A stretch of 64,000 nucleotides of DNA from CBDBIG01 sp965205845 [NCBI: bacterium] (lineage in GTDB: Bacteria > SAR324), in assembly GCA_965205845.1 (NCBI GenBank), contig CBDBIG010000005.1, forward strand, positions 620,001-684,000, given 5' to 3'. This document shows positions 25,201-34,287 of this stretch, in pieces; position 1 is the first letter of the stretch, and every line of letters begins with the position of its first letter. Position numbers and translations under genes: made by a program. The notes beneath the pieces were generated by a model. The model saw only the letters and a list, made by a program, of their open reading frames with translations, was not told the DNA's origin and ran no database searches.

Positions 25201-25446
25201 GCGAAGGCCTTCTAAGCCTGCGTTAATCCGCAAAAAAGCTTCAAGTTCGGTGAGGGTGTTGGTGCGGCGCGTATCAATGGGTACAAGGCGACGCCGTTCG
25301 GCCTGTAGTACCGTTTCCACAATTTGGTCTGGGTTAAAACTGTTGATACCCCCACTTAGGCGCGGCTTAACACGTTCGGGCAAATCAACTTGTGGAGTAC
25401 GGGTTAGCTGTGCCAGGGGTCTGGCGTTTGCGTTAACTTCTGTCAT
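22270..25446 (-). CDS. fliD: flagellar hook-associated protein FliD (filament cap), enlarged
   Basis: FliD caps the growing filament and promotes flagellin folding. ATG 25446 (MTEVNANARPLAQLTR) is used because the 50 codons further upstream lie in a tandem repeat and have no FliD features. The N-terminal FliD domain includes GINSFNPDQIVETVLQAERR, and the C-terminal domain includes AIEQIKQFATLYNGWVTELK and FGDRDIANIQSTLQNML, with a terminal coiled coil SLTEQIETLEERIERRAENL. At 1058 residues it is about twice normal. The extra length is a block at roughly residues 260-600 made of three related beta-rich units, each with G-x-Y-x-G, a Y-x-F/L strand, W-x-D-x-x-G and a GLxLxL-type strand. The distal flagellin gene lies upstream. 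Confidence 0.88.
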   Translation of the reverse strand: MTEVNANARPLAQLTRTPQVDLPERVKPRLSGGINSFNPDQIVETVLQAERRRLVPIDTRRTNTLTELEAFLRINAGLEGLREPTDILSRSSLWSGKQVNVNNEEALVAQARGSAEVGQHKITIKQLALNHQIASQSFASEETEVGVGKLLITVGENNPFEVTVDETDNSLEGIRLAINRSSDEVEASILRTNDEDAPFQLVLTSQITGEIGALRVEAELEGGQAPTFSSVLEEASSWSGIQGEDVRYEGVRGQGVSTAVVEVGGVYQNQEDNAFSFTVVKGGDVGGGQRAQLRWQDTTGRNGTIALDRFSYDARREIPFVDGLTLRISEGEVVVGDTFSLETFGQQSSLKFWLDEAERAPSFNQPSAWRKQVSNRDLAAPNIQGTYTGREEKTYQLKVLDTGQVGVSDRLRIQWTDNEGQTGQIEAGLGTYEVNQPIALSEGITLSLPPGLLSAGQTAEFDVIPETRTASRWWLEEDKDEDAPSHIENIGAWEMPEDEEDIIPRMPPFPSGEGGVGLNQSEAAIQVTGEYIGRFNRQYTFSINQDGRVGFSEGLLLNWEDDESNKGSLPIGNHYTPGEALEFDQGLFVALGEGRVLKGDSFGAAARTSSIQPAQDAIVVMGGGGNQGGLEISSAENTLTDVIPGLELTLLEVPEDPISIQINTDENTAIEQIKQFATLYNGWVTELKDLTRFDAESGISGPLFGDRDIANIQSTLQNMLIDPVSGLPPGENLLSSVGLNLNDEGLLDLDEPQLKAVASKNFDQVANLFRNQGVSSNRRVVFVGQTEETVASADGYAVNITRAAEQGYYRSPAMAPQVFVQEGEDSFLFSINGRDSTRITVPPGRYSLNQYASRIQQAIEENESLGDVKFKVEADNGRFTVTSERFGTESQVAFKPASINAPLPPGLAHGKSVVGVDVEGQINNLPAQGTGEVLRAEGSPGNPARGIRLLINLRENELNGLEPEANIRIIKGLGGKFSRQLGKMVNPLNGQIKQVTDNLRDRSQSLTEQIETLEERIERRAENLRERFSRAQARIQALQSQQSYLSSQLGGSGPLPGL

Positions 25447-25474
25447 GGCTATCAAAAACGCTTCGTATGCAGAT

Positions 25475-26690
25475 GCAATGTTGGAAGAAAGGCAAAGCGG
25501 GAGGAAGACGACCATAGATGCCCGATGCACCGTAGCCTTATGCCGTAGCCTTATGCCATGCAAAAAAAACGCCCGAGCTGCTTTTCGTGTGAGCAAAACA
25601 CCTCAAGAAAAGCCGCCCATTGGTGCTGCAATGTTGGAAGAAAGGCAAAGCGGGAGGAAGACGACCATAGATGCCCGATGCACCGTAGCCTTATGCCGTA
25701 GCCTTATGCCATGCAAAAAAAACGCCCGAGCTGCTTTTCGTGTGAGCAAAACACCTCAAGAAAAGCCGCCCATTGGTGCTGCAATGTTGGAAGAAAGGCA
25801 AAGCGGGAGGAAGACGACCATAGATGCCCGATGCACCGTAGCCTTATGCCGTAGCCTTATGCCATGCAAAAAAAACGCCCGAGCTGCTTTTCGTGTGAGC
25901 AAAACACCTCAAGAAAAGCCGCCCATTGGTGCTGCAATGTTGGAAGAAAGGCAAAGCGGGAGGAAGACGACCATAGATGCCCGATGCACCGTAGCCTTAT
26001 GCCGTAGCCTTATGCCATGCAAAAAAAACGCCCGAGCTGCTTTTCGTGTGAGCAAAACACCTCAAGAAAAGCCGCCCATTGGTGCTGCAATGTTGGAAGA
26101 AAGGCAAAGCGGGAGGAAGACGACCATAGATGCCCGATGCACCGTAGCCTTATGCCGCAGCCTTATGCCATGCAAAAAAAACGCCCGAGCTGCCTTTTGT
26201 GTGAGCAAAACACCTCAAGAAAAGCCGCCCATTGGCGCTGCAATGTTGGAAGAAGAAAGGCAAAGCGGGAGGAAGACGACCATAGATGCCCGATGCACCG
26301 TAGCCTTATGCCGCAGCCTTATGCCATGCAAAAAAAACGCCCGAGCTGCTTTTCGTGTGAGCAAAACACCTCAAGAAAAGCCGCCCATTGGTGCTGCAAT
26401 GTTGGAAGAAAGGCAAAGCGGGAGGAAGACGACCATAGATGCCCGATGCACCGTAGCCTTATGCCGCAGCCTTATGCCATGCAAAAAAAACGCCCGAGCT
26501 GCCTTTTGTGTGAGCAAAACACCTCAAGAAAAGCCGCCCATTGGCGCTGCAATGTTGGAAGAAGAAAGGCAAAGCGGGAGGAAGACGACCATAGATGCCC
26601 GATGCACCGTAGCCTTATGCCGCAGCCTTATGCCATGCAAAAAAAACGCCCGAGCTGCTTTTCGTGTGAGCAAAACACCTCAAGAAAGGC
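25475..26690. repeat. 153-bp tandem array, eight copies, between fliC and fliD
   Basis: The word TTGGAAGAA recurs at 25481, 25634, 25787, 25940, 26093, 26246, 26402 and 26555, that is, every 153 bases except one 156-base step where three bases (AGA) are inserted. Copies differ at only a few positions (GTAGCC or GCAGCC, GCTTTTCG or GCCTTTTG), and the variants alternate in the distal half. Because 153 is a multiple of three, a frame on the plus strand stays open through all copies (unit reads MLEERQSGRKTTIDARCTVA and so on), but it has no protein features. Internally each unit also contains two copies of GTAGCCTTATGCC. Confidence 0.96.
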
Positions 26691-26692
26691 TA

Positions 26693-26731
26693 CCTCGAAG
26701 TACTGTGCCAGTGCGCGAGAAACCTTCGAGG
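26693..26731 (-). terminator. hairpin downstream of flagellin gene
   Basis: CCTCGAAG at 26693 pairs with CTTCGAGG at 26724 (8 base pairs, 23-base loop) just before the 153-bp array begins. There is no T run, so it may be a transcript-stabilising or weak termination structure for fliC. Confidence 0.3.
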
Positions 26732-26824
26732 GGCGATGCCTCATGATTGGCCATGGATGTAACCTTACTTCAATCAAAAATGACCTTATGGAGGGTGCCA
26801 GTATTGTCAAATTGTTAGTACGCA

Positions 26825-28393
26825 CTACTTCCCGCCAAGCAATTGCAAAACCGTTGCGGGTGATTGATTGGCTTTGGTTAATACCGAAGTGCCTGCCTGC
26901 AGTTTGATATTGGCAGAAACCAAACGGCTCACCTCTTCGGCCACATCGGCATCGCGCAGTTGAGACTCGGCAGAAATAACCTGCTCACGCCAAACACGCA
27001 TGGAACGAGAGGCATTTTCTAAGGCATGTTCTTGCAAACCGCCCAGTTGTACGCGTATGGCAGTAACGTCGTCAAGGGCTTCATCCAGCATCAACATGGC
27101 TATGTTTCCCCCGTCGGTGTGCATTAAGTCAAGGTCGCGTAAGCTGGTATAGCCATGGCGTGCAGCCGCTGTTTTTCCAAGGTTTTGCGTGTTTACATCG
27201 GGTAAAGAGATACTCCTTGTATTGCCTTTTGCATCCCCTATTTGAAAATGGAGCGAATTTTGGCTGATATTGAGGCGCACCGTGTTCTTTCTGCCGCGGG
27301 CTTGGGTAATGCTTGGGTCTACTTGCAACACAATGCCTTGGGCATCACCTTGTGGGGCTGCTTCCAAAGTAGTCCCCTCCCCTTGGGCGCGCATCCCATC
27401 AATCATGCCTTGGGCATCGGCACCCAGCACGGCAGTCGAAAAAGCGTCGGTCTTGCTCGAAAGAGTGCCTTTTGCGGTCGAAATGGCCGTAAAAGAAGGT
27501 GCGGATCCATATTCTAAATGGCGTACGGTCAGCAACCCCCCTGCCTTGCCTCCTTGATCTTCAAGGGATACGCTAACTTGCATGCCTCGCTCTTTAACGC
27601 GCTCGCTTAAATGGCCCCGAATCGCGCTGCGTATCTGCTGGTTTACCTCCGCATCACTGCCCAAAGAGAGCACGCCACTTTTCACCTGTTGGGCAATGCG
27701 TGCCATGTATTCAGCGTCGCTCGGGTTGTCCAAGCGGAATTCGGCGATGCGCCCGTTTTCTTCGATAGCAATGCGAAATTTTTTGCGCAAACTGCCATCA
27801 GAGTTTACCAGGTCCTTTAGTTCGAGGGGGCGTTGGCCTTGCATATGGGGTTGTAGGGGGCTTTGGGTAATGCGGACCTCATAGCCACCTGCAGGTGATG
27901 TGCGGGTTTCACCCGAAGCGTTTATCAGTTTCACCCCCTCGCCTTCTATCGTACCACTGGCAGAATGCTGGCCTGCAAGGAGATCCCTTGTGCCAAATCG
28001 GGTGGTATTGGCCACCCGATCGATGCTTTCAAGCAAGTTGGTAGCTTCTGATTGAATCAAGATAAGGGTGTTTTCATCGTGAATGCCCTCATTGGCAGCT
28101 TGTACGGCAAGGCCCCGTAAATCGACCAGCATGGTGTTTATTTCTGCGAGCGATGCTTCTGCGGTTTGGAGCATTGAGGACGAGGCTGAAGCATTGCGCA
28201 AAGCACTTTCAAGGGCACCACGGTGGCTCCGCATGCGCTCAGAGAGCACCAGATCTGACGGGGCTTGAGAGGCGCGGCTAATCCGCTCACCTGAGGCAAG
28301 GCGCTCTTGTCGTACGGCTTGCTCCCCACTGGTTTTGCGAACACTGCGTGCCGCCTGTAAAGCGGGGATATTGTGATTAACGCTTAAAGTCAT
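26825..28393 (-). CDS. fliC: flagellin
   Basis: Flagellin is the filament subunit. The 522-residue protein has the conserved D0/D1 ends. The N-terminus is MTLSVNHNIPALQAARSVRK with RLASGERISRASQAPSDLVL and SMLQTAEASLAEINTML. The C-terminus has ENASRSMRVWREQVISAESQ, LRDADVAEEVSRLVSANIKL, and ends QSPATVLQLLGGK. The variable middle (about 150-420) is longer than in minimal flagellins. The motif LRDADVAEE is close to the canonical I-x-D-x-D-x-A-x-E. The cap gene fliD follows in the same direction after the repeat array. No sigma-28 promoter could be recognised upstream. Confidence 0.95.
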   Translation of the reverse strand: MTLSVNHNIPALQAARSVRKTSGEQAVRQERLASGERISRASQAPSDLVLSERMRSHRGALESALRNASASSSMLQTAEASLAEINTMLVDLRGLAVQAANEGIHDENTLILIQSEATNLLESIDRVANTTRFGTRDLLAGQHSASGTIEGEGVKLINASGETRTSPAGGYEVRITQSPLQPHMQGQRPLELKDLVNSDGSLRKKFRIAIEENGRIAEFRLDNPSDAEYMARIAQQVKSGVLSLGSDAEVNQQIRSAIRGHLSERVKERGMQVSVSLEDQGGKAGGLLTVRHLEYGSAPSFTAISTAKGTLSSKTDAFSTAVLGADAQGMIDGMRAQGEGTTLEAAPQGDAQGIVLQVDPSITQARGRKNTVRLNISQNSLHFQIGDAKGNTRSISLPDVNTQNLGKTAAARHGYTSLRDLDLMHTDGGNIAMLMLDEALDDVTAIRVQLGGLQEHALENASRSMRVWREQVISAESQLRDADVAEEVSRLVSANIKLQAGTSVLTKANQSPATVLQLLGGK

Positions 28394-28474
28394 AAACTTA
28401 ATCGATGCGTGTGTATAAAAGCCACGGACCTATTTCCATCGCCGACCCACTGGCCAACCGCAATGGCTGTCTGT

Positions 28475-30382
28475 TTAAGGCTGCAACGGTGGACGGTTTT
28501 TTTTGCATAGCATTATGTTAAACACCCAACCCGAAACCTTTCCGTGCCTTGCGTGTGCGCAACCAATGCCCCAACTATAAGCCAGGCATTCCAATGCCCA
28601 GCCCGCCGCAAACACCCATGGGTTTAAGATGCGCCGACCCTTTTGCCACAAACGCCGCGCATGCCAGTCGCCCCAGCCAGCCAGCCCTAAACAGCCTAAG
28701 ATGAAAGCAACGAAAGGCAAAGGCCAAAGCTGTTGCCTTAATGCGCTAACGCCCACCAAGCCCACCAGAAAAAGTAGGCTCGTCAAAGCGTGTAGCCTTG
28801 CCCAGCGCCTGCAATGTGCAATCGCAGCCCCCATGCTTGCCCTGATGCCAGCCCCCACAAAAAAAGGGGCTTTTGTCAACCAAAATGGTTTGTGCGCACG
28901 CTGTATTGTGGGAACTGGCGTTGCGTGTAAGCCTTGTGTCGTCCCACCGCGTTGGCATCGTACGCGGTTCACCCGTTGGTATGACATGCGAAAATCACGC
29001 CACAAACGGCGCTTACCCCGCCCTTTTGTGCCCACGGTCAGCAACCCTAGCCAAGGTTTTAAGCCCAACCACACCCAGCCAAGGCAAGGCAGTAAAGGGA
29101 TAAGGAAAGTGACTGGCACGACCAATTTTGTGTTCACACCAAAGGCGTGCGCCCCAAGAAGGAGTGTTGAGCAAACAAGGATACCCAAAGCCATGTTGAG
29201 ACCTAACAGCCAAGGCATGGTCTGCTTAAAGCGCTGAGGGTAGCGTTTTTTCAAACCAAATTCCGAGCGTGCATAAAAAGCCCTCCGCTTCCAAAAGCAG
29301 GTTACACGGTGGCGGTGGCGGTGGCGCACCCCCAAACTGGGCCAGTACACCATGCGCGTTTGTTGTAGCAGGAGTCGCCAGCACAAATCGACGTCTTCCC
29401 CCACCCTCCAGCCATTGGCAAAGCCGCCTGCCGCCACAAAAGCACTGCGACGCACCGCCAAATTGCAACTGGGCAAGTACCCAGGGCCTGTGCCTGGACC
29501 CCCTACAAAATGTGCGGTATAGCCCATTTGTAGGGCAGAACACGCGTCCTCGTAGCGTTGCACCCAGGAGGGGGGGGTGCTGTGTGCCCTCGAGGGATTG
29601 CGGATTGATGGACGCAAAGATGAAACCCTCGTCCCTGCAGCATCGATGTAAGGGCCCTCTAACAAGGCGGCCAGGGTTGCCAACCAGCGGCGCATGGGTT
29701 TGCAGTCGGCATCTAAAAAAGCGAGCACACTTTGGCTGCGCTGCGCCCTTGGTGTGTGTGCCTTTGCTTCCATGTGCGGGTAGGGGGTGCCAAAAAATAA
29801 GGGGGCACAGGCCAAGTGATTGGTTGATGCCAATCGCGGGTCGGGCTGCAAAGCTTTCGCTGTCTTTGCAGTTGGCCAAGGGGTAAAGGCCGCCAGGTTG
29901 CGTGCGCTGGCAGGACCGCTATTTTGTGCTAAACGCATGAGGCGCAAAGGGTATTTTAGGGTATTGATCCATGGGGCTTGTTCAAAACAATGGGCTACGG
30001 GCATGGTGGAGGCATCATCAACCACACTCACGCAAAAAGGAGGAGCATTTTGTTGCCGATCCAGTGCCTGCAAACACGCTAGTAACCCTTGTGTAGGGTT
30101 AAAGGCAGGGACAATCACCTCAAAAAATAAAGGCAACACAGCACGGTAAGGGCTTAGTGTGAAATGGCGTTTAAGCAAGCCTTGGCCCACCTTGCGCTCA
30201 AAAAAAACATGCGTTTGCCATGTATTGGGCAAAGGCTGACTTGCCGGCAAATGGCGCAGCATGCGATGCGCTTGTGAACTTAAGCGCAGGGCTTTTAAGG
30301 GGTGTGAACTAAAAATCGCGGGGTCTGCTGGCGGGGTACTTAGCCATGCTTTGGGGGTTAGTTGGTAGCTGCAAAATAACAC
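28475..30382 (-). CDS. family 2 glycosyltransferase resembling mycofactocin glycosyltransferase MftF
   Basis: The 635-residue protein has an N-terminal region of about 95 residues, then a GT2 domain: FEVIVPAFNPTQGLLACLQA, VSVVDDASTMPV, NSGPASARNLA, LAFLDADCKPMRRWLATLAA (the DxD metal site), and YEDACSALQMGYTAHFVGG. Next come GYLPSCNLAVRRSAF and WRVGEDVDLCWRL (catalytic ED motif), then VRHRHRHR. The order Y-x-P-S-x-x-x-x-V-R-R, R-V-G-E-D-V-D-L-x-W-R-L and the N-terminal L-R-L-S segment are those of MftF, which adds glucose units to mycofactocin. The C-terminus has several membrane helices. No mftA-E genes are in the window, so the pathway assignment is an inference. Confidence 0.65.
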   Translation of the reverse strand: MLFCSYQLTPKAWLSTPPADPAIFSSHPLKALRLSSQAHRMLRHLPASQPLPNTWQTHVFFERKVGQGLLKRHFTLSPYRAVLPLFFEVIVPAFNPTQGLLACLQALDRQQNAPPFCVSVVDDASTMPVAHCFEQAPWINTLKYPLRLMRLAQNSGPASARNLAAFTPWPTAKTAKALQPDPRLASTNHLACAPLFFGTPYPHMEAKAHTPRAQRSQSVLAFLDADCKPMRRWLATLAALLEGPYIDAAGTRVSSLRPSIRNPSRAHSTPPSWVQRYEDACSALQMGYTAHFVGGPGTGPGYLPSCNLAVRRSAFVAAGGFANGWRVGEDVDLCWRLLLQQTRMVYWPSLGVRHRHRHRVTCFWKRRAFYARSEFGLKKRYPQRFKQTMPWLLGLNMALGILVCSTLLLGAHAFGVNTKLVVPVTFLIPLLPCLGWVWLGLKPWLGLLTVGTKGRGKRRLWRDFRMSYQRVNRVRCQRGGTTQGLHATPVPTIQRAHKPFWLTKAPFFVGAGIRASMGAAIAHCRRWARLHALTSLLFLVGLVGVSALRQQLWPLPFVAFILGCLGLAGWGDWHARRLWQKGRRILNPWVFAAGWALECLAYSWGIGCAHARHGKVSGWVFNIMLCKKNRPPLQP

Positions 30383-30488
30383 AATTTTAGAAGGTGATTT
30401 TTTTAAAAGAAGCCGTTTTATCGTTTTGTCATAGTCGACACGGTTGCCTATGCCAAGTGCAAGGGGTTTTTTTTATGCCATGGCATGG

Positions 30489-33083
30489 CTAACCATCACG
30501 CAGTACGGCAGAAAAATCCGTTTTTAGGCGTTTTGCTATGGCCTTACGCGTCCTTTCGGCCTCTTTCTCGGTAAGGGTCCGCTTGAAAGATTGATAGACC
30601 AAGGCAAAGGCCAGGGACTTCTTACCTTCCCCCAATACCTTGGCATGTTGATACACGTCGAACAGCCGTGCTTGCCGCACCAAAGGAGCACCCGCACTCA
30701 ACAAGGCTTGGCGGACCTCCCCTGCTGGCACATCCTCATCAACCACAAATGCCACATCTTCATGTACGGGTGGGTGTTGGCTAATGGCTTTGATTGGACG
30801 CAGGTTTTGCCACAGTGATACAAGAAAATCGGCATCCAGTTCCATGACACACACGCACCTCTCACCTAAATCAAAAGAGGCAGCCGTACTTGGGTGTAGC
30901 TCCCCCACATGCCCCAATACACCCTTAGGGTGGCGCAGTTGCGCACTACGTCCAGGGTGATAGGCACCATCTTCGCTGCGCTCCCAGGTTATCGCTTCAA
31001 TCCCCAAGCCTTGCAGTAGGGTTTCGGCCACCCCTTTCATGTCGTAAAAATCCCAGTCCTCGGTGGGGGTTTGTGAGGCAGTCCAGTGGTGCTCATGTCG
31101 TTGTCCGCAAGCAGCGGCGCACAAGCGCATGGCTTCGTGGGGTAGCGGAGCGTTGGCTTTGGCTTGGGGGGTGTGCGTTAAAAACACGCGACCAAATTCA
31201 AACAACGCGACCGATGTGGCATGGTGTGTGTTACGTGCCAAGGTTGTGAGTACCTCTGGGAGGAGCCGCGTGCGCAACACACTGCGCTCGGCAGAAAGAG
31301 GATTGCGCAAGGCTAAAGGGGGCGCTACGAGCTTTGGTTCGGGTTTTTGGTGGGGATAAAGCCATTGGTTATGCTGGGAGGAAACCAACGAGTAGCTAAT
31401 CATTTCTTGTAAGCCGTTGGCACACAGTAGATCTTGCACCCTTTCTGCACAATCCAAACGGGCATTGTACACAAATGCTGGAAACGCATCTTCCAACTGG
31501 GTGGTGGGCAAATGGTCGTAGCCGTGAATCCGAGCCACCTCTTCGACCAAATCAACCAAATGCTGTATATCAAGGCGGTACAACGGTGGGGTAACCCGCC
31601 ACACGCTCCCCCCCTTCCTTGCCTTCTCTGAGATTTCCTCGACCTCAAAATCAAGGGCGTGTAAAATGCGGACCACCTCTTTGGGGGGTGGCGGGGTACC
31701 CAGCAAGCGCGTTAATTCTTGATAGGGCAGTTGCAAGGTGGGTTGTTTGGGTGGGGTGGGGTATACGTCCACGTGTTCGGCGTGCAGGCTGCCACCGCAC
31801 CATTCGACGATGAGTTCGGCGCAACGCAAAGCGGCCTCCATGCAGATACTGGGGCTTAACCGTTTGCCAAAGCGCTCGGCAGCCTCGCTGCGCAGTTTGA
31901 GTTCGTGGCTCGTCCGCCGAATGTTTAAAAAATCAAAATTGGCGGCCTCCAGTAAAATATCCTGGGTTGTGTCGTTGATTTCTGAGTTCATCCCCCCCAT
32001 AACCCCCGCCAAACCCACGGGTTCTTTGCCTTTGGTAATGAGTAGCATTTGGGGGTCGAGGGTGCGTTCGATCCCATCGAGGGTGGTGAGGGTTTCTTTG
32101 GCTTTCGCAGTGCGCACCTGAATGAGGGGTTTTGTATTTGGAACTTTTCCCTGAGGGGTTAAAAGTGCGTAGTCGAAGGCGTGCAATGGTTGGCCGTATT
32201 CGAGCATTACGTAATTGGTGGCGTCGACCACGGCGTTAATGGGGCGCATGCCCGCTTTGTTTAAGCGCTGTTGAACCTGAAAAGGTGAGGACATTGTCGC
32301 ATCTACCCCCGAGATAAGGACGGCGGTATAGCGGCGGCATAGGGCGGGGTCGGCAATTTCTACCCGCACAAAGGGTGTCTCGGCACTGTTGCTTGCTTTA
32401 GCGCCAGCTGGATTGGTGCTTTGTTTTGGGCTGGCGATGCTCCCACGTGTGGCTTGTTCCGGGGGTTTAAGGGTTTGCTGGGTAATGGCAGCGAGTTCGC
32501 GGGCAATGCCTAATACGCTAAGCAGGTGGGCAAAGCCCCCTTTAATATCAAACATCAAGGTTTCATCGCCCAAAATGCTTTTTAAAGGGGCACCTATGGC
32601 TGCGTTTGGAGGGAGCAAAATAATCCCTTCGTGGGCATCGCTTAAGCCCAGTTCTTTTTCTGAACACAGCATGCCGTTCGAGGCTTCGCCGCGCAGGCTC
32701 CCTTTTTTGAGGGTAATGCGTTTTTCCTCCACGCAATGGCCGTCGATGAGTTTGGCTCCCGGGAGTGCAAGGGCACCTTTTAAACCTTCTTTTGGTAGGG
32801 GTTGGGTGATCCATTGACGAATGTTGGGTGCCCCTGTAACCACTTGCACCAACGCTTCTTGCTGGGTTTTTACCTGCACGATGCTTAGGCGGTCGGCGTT
32901 GGGGTGGGCTTTAATCGACACCAGTTCTCCAACCACCAAGTGCTCATGGCTCCAATCGTTGCCCAGTACTTGAATTTCCTCGACCTCAAGGCCTGCCACA
33001 GTGAGGTGCTCTGCAATCGCTTGGGCACCCAGCGAGCAATCCACAAAATCTTGCAACCACGAAAGCGGGATATGCAATGCCAT
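30489..33083 (-). CDS. pheT: phenylalanine--tRNA ligase beta subunit
   Basis: PheT is the large subunit of the alpha2-beta2 enzyme that charges tRNA-Phe. The 864-residue protein shows the tRNA-binding OB domain (VVGELVSIKAHPNADRLSIV and VTGAPNI), the B3/B4 editing domain with MRPINAVVDATNYVMLEYGQ and PLHAFDY, the B5 domain, the catalytic-like core with VEEVARIHGYDHLPTT, and the C-terminal anticodon-binding FDX-ACB domain (HPPVHEDVAFVVDE to LTEKEAERTRKAI). Size is slightly above the usual 800. It follows pheS with a gap of 166 bases, the standard order. Confidence 0.97.
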   Translation of the reverse strand: MALHIPLSWLQDFVDCSLGAQAIAEHLTVAGLEVEEIQVLGNDWSHEHLVVGELVSIKAHPNADRLSIVQVKTQQEALVQVVTGAPNIRQWITQPLPKEGLKGALALPGAKLIDGHCVEEKRITLKKGSLRGEASNGMLCSEKELGLSDAHEGIILLPPNAAIGAPLKSILGDETLMFDIKGGFAHLLSVLGIARELAAITQQTLKPPEQATRGSIASPKQSTNPAGAKASNSAETPFVRVEIADPALCRRYTAVLISGVDATMSSPFQVQQRLNKAGMRPINAVVDATNYVMLEYGQPLHAFDYALLTPQGKVPNTKPLIQVRTAKAKETLTTLDGIERTLDPQMLLITKGKEPVGLAGVMGGMNSEINDTTQDILLEAANFDFLNIRRTSHELKLRSEAAERFGKRLSPSICMEAALRCAELIVEWCGGSLHAEHVDVYPTPPKQPTLQLPYQELTRLLGTPPPPKEVVRILHALDFEVEEISEKARKGGSVWRVTPPLYRLDIQHLVDLVEEVARIHGYDHLPTTQLEDAFPAFVYNARLDCAERVQDLLCANGLQEMISYSLVSSQHNQWLYPHQKPEPKLVAPPLALRNPLSAERSVLRTRLLPEVLTTLARNTHHATSVALFEFGRVFLTHTPQAKANAPLPHEAMRLCAAACGQRHEHHWTASQTPTEDWDFYDMKGVAETLLQGLGIEAITWERSEDGAYHPGRSAQLRHPKGVLGHVGELHPSTAASFDLGERCVCVMELDADFLVSLWQNLRPIKAISQHPPVHEDVAFVVDEDVPAGEVRQALLSAGAPLVRQARLFDVYQHAKVLGEGKKSLAFALVYQSFKRTLTEKEAERTRKAIAKRLKTDFSAVLRDG

Positions 33084-33249
33084 GGTGTTCTTTTTTTTAA
33101 TCCTTACAAAATGGCGTAATTACGGCAGTACGGAGGTTTTTTAGGCCTTCTTTAGGTTTTGCGCAAAACGCGCACCCTCGGGATGCACACCGATGCTCTG
33201 GGCACCACACGCAATGCCTATTCGTGGCCATATGCATGGTTTGCCACGG

Positions 33250-34287
33250 TTAAAACTGGCGTAAAAAGCGCAGGTCGTTATGGTGAAATTGGCGAATGTC
33301 TTCCACCTGGCGTTGCAGCATAATGGGGCGCTCAACCCCCATGCCAAATGCAAAACCACTCCATTCGTTAGGGTTATAGCCTCCATTTTTAAGCACTTGT
33401 GGATGTACCATGCCCGCTCCTGCAACCTCTAGCCAACCCGTACCTTTGCACACACGGCAACCTTTGGCTGAGCATAAAATGCAGTCCATATCAATTTCAA
33501 TCGAGGGTTCGGTAAAGGGAAAATAACTCCCGCGTACACGTAACTTTCTGCCAACACCGTACATGGTTTCTAAAAAGCGGTGTAAACAGCCCGTAAGGTC
33601 AGTGAGGCGCACATGCCGCCCCACGGCTAAGCCTTCCACTTGAAAAAACTGATGTTCCGAGCGCGCACTAATCGCCTCGTAGCGGTAGCACTTTCCTGGC
33701 AAAATAACCCGAATGGGATGGGGATGGCGTTCACGCATGCAGCGAATTTGTCCAGGAGAGGTATGGGTGCGGAGTACCACTTCTTCATCTACCCAAAAGG
33801 TGTCCCACATATCACGGGCAGGGTGGTGCGGCGGAATGTTGAGCTGGTTAAAATTGAGGTCGTTGGTTTCGACCTCAGGAGCTTCGTACACCTCAAACCC
33901 CATTTCACCAAAAACTTGGCGAACGCGGCGGAGTTCTTGTGTTGAAGGATGCAAGCCACCTTGACGTAGTGGACGTCCTGGGAGGCTGATGTCAATGCGT
34001 GAGGCAAGGTTTTGGTTTAAATTCTCTTGTTGTACCTGAGCTTGCTGCGCTTTAAAGGCCTGTTCAAGAGATTTTTTGATATCATTCACCAGGCGCCCCA
34101 CCTTGGGTCGTTCTTTGGGAGGCAAGCCACCCACCCCATGTAGCGATGTTGCAAACTGCCCCTTGCGTCCCAAAAAATGGGTATGCCATTGGGCTAATTG
34201 CGCTTGGGTTTTGGCAACTTTGAGCTTGTCTAACGCCTGTGCATCAAGGGTTTGTAGGCTTTGTTGTAATGTTGCAAAGGTTTGCAT
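33250..34287 (-). CDS. pheS: phenylalanine--tRNA ligase alpha subunit
   Basis: PheS is the catalytic subunit. The 345-residue protein starts MQTFATLQQSLQTLDAQALD with the N-terminal coiled coil. It has class II motif 2 (VILPGKCYRYEAISARSEHQ), the block FNQLNIPPHHPARDMWDTFW, and motif 3 in the C-terminal FAFGMGVERPIMLQ. A cysteine cluster CILCSAKGCRVCKGTGW (C-x2-C...C-x2-C) lies in the insertion before the last strand, as seen in many bacterial PheS proteins of this type. Length is normal. Operon with pheT. Confidence 0.97.
   Translation of the reverse strand: MQTFATLQQSLQTLDAQALDKLKVAKTQAQLAQWHTHFLGRKGQFATSLHGVGGLPPKERPKVGRLVNDIKKSLEQAFKAQQAQVQQENLNQNLASRIDISLPGRPLRQGGLHPSTQELRRVRQVFGEMGFEVYEAPEVETNDLNFNQLNIPPHHPARDMWDTFWVDEEVVLRTHTSPGQIRCMRERHPHPIRVILPGKCYRYEAISARSEHQFFQVEGLAVGRHVRLTDLTGCLHRFLETMYGVGRKLRVRGSYFPFTEPSIEIDMDCILCSAKGCRVCKGTGWLEVAGAGMVHPQVLKNGGYNPNEWSGFAFGMGVERPIMLQRQVEDIRQFHHNDLRFLRQF

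Noticed and set aside
25058-26746. 562-codon plus-strand frame across the 153-bp repeats as a repeat protein
   Set aside because: The first part is antisense to fliD, no ribosome binding site precedes it, and the frame is open only because the unit length is a multiple of three.
28629-29886. Long plus-strand frames inside the MftF-like gene
   Set aside because: They are antisense to a protein with clear GT2 motifs and have no family features.
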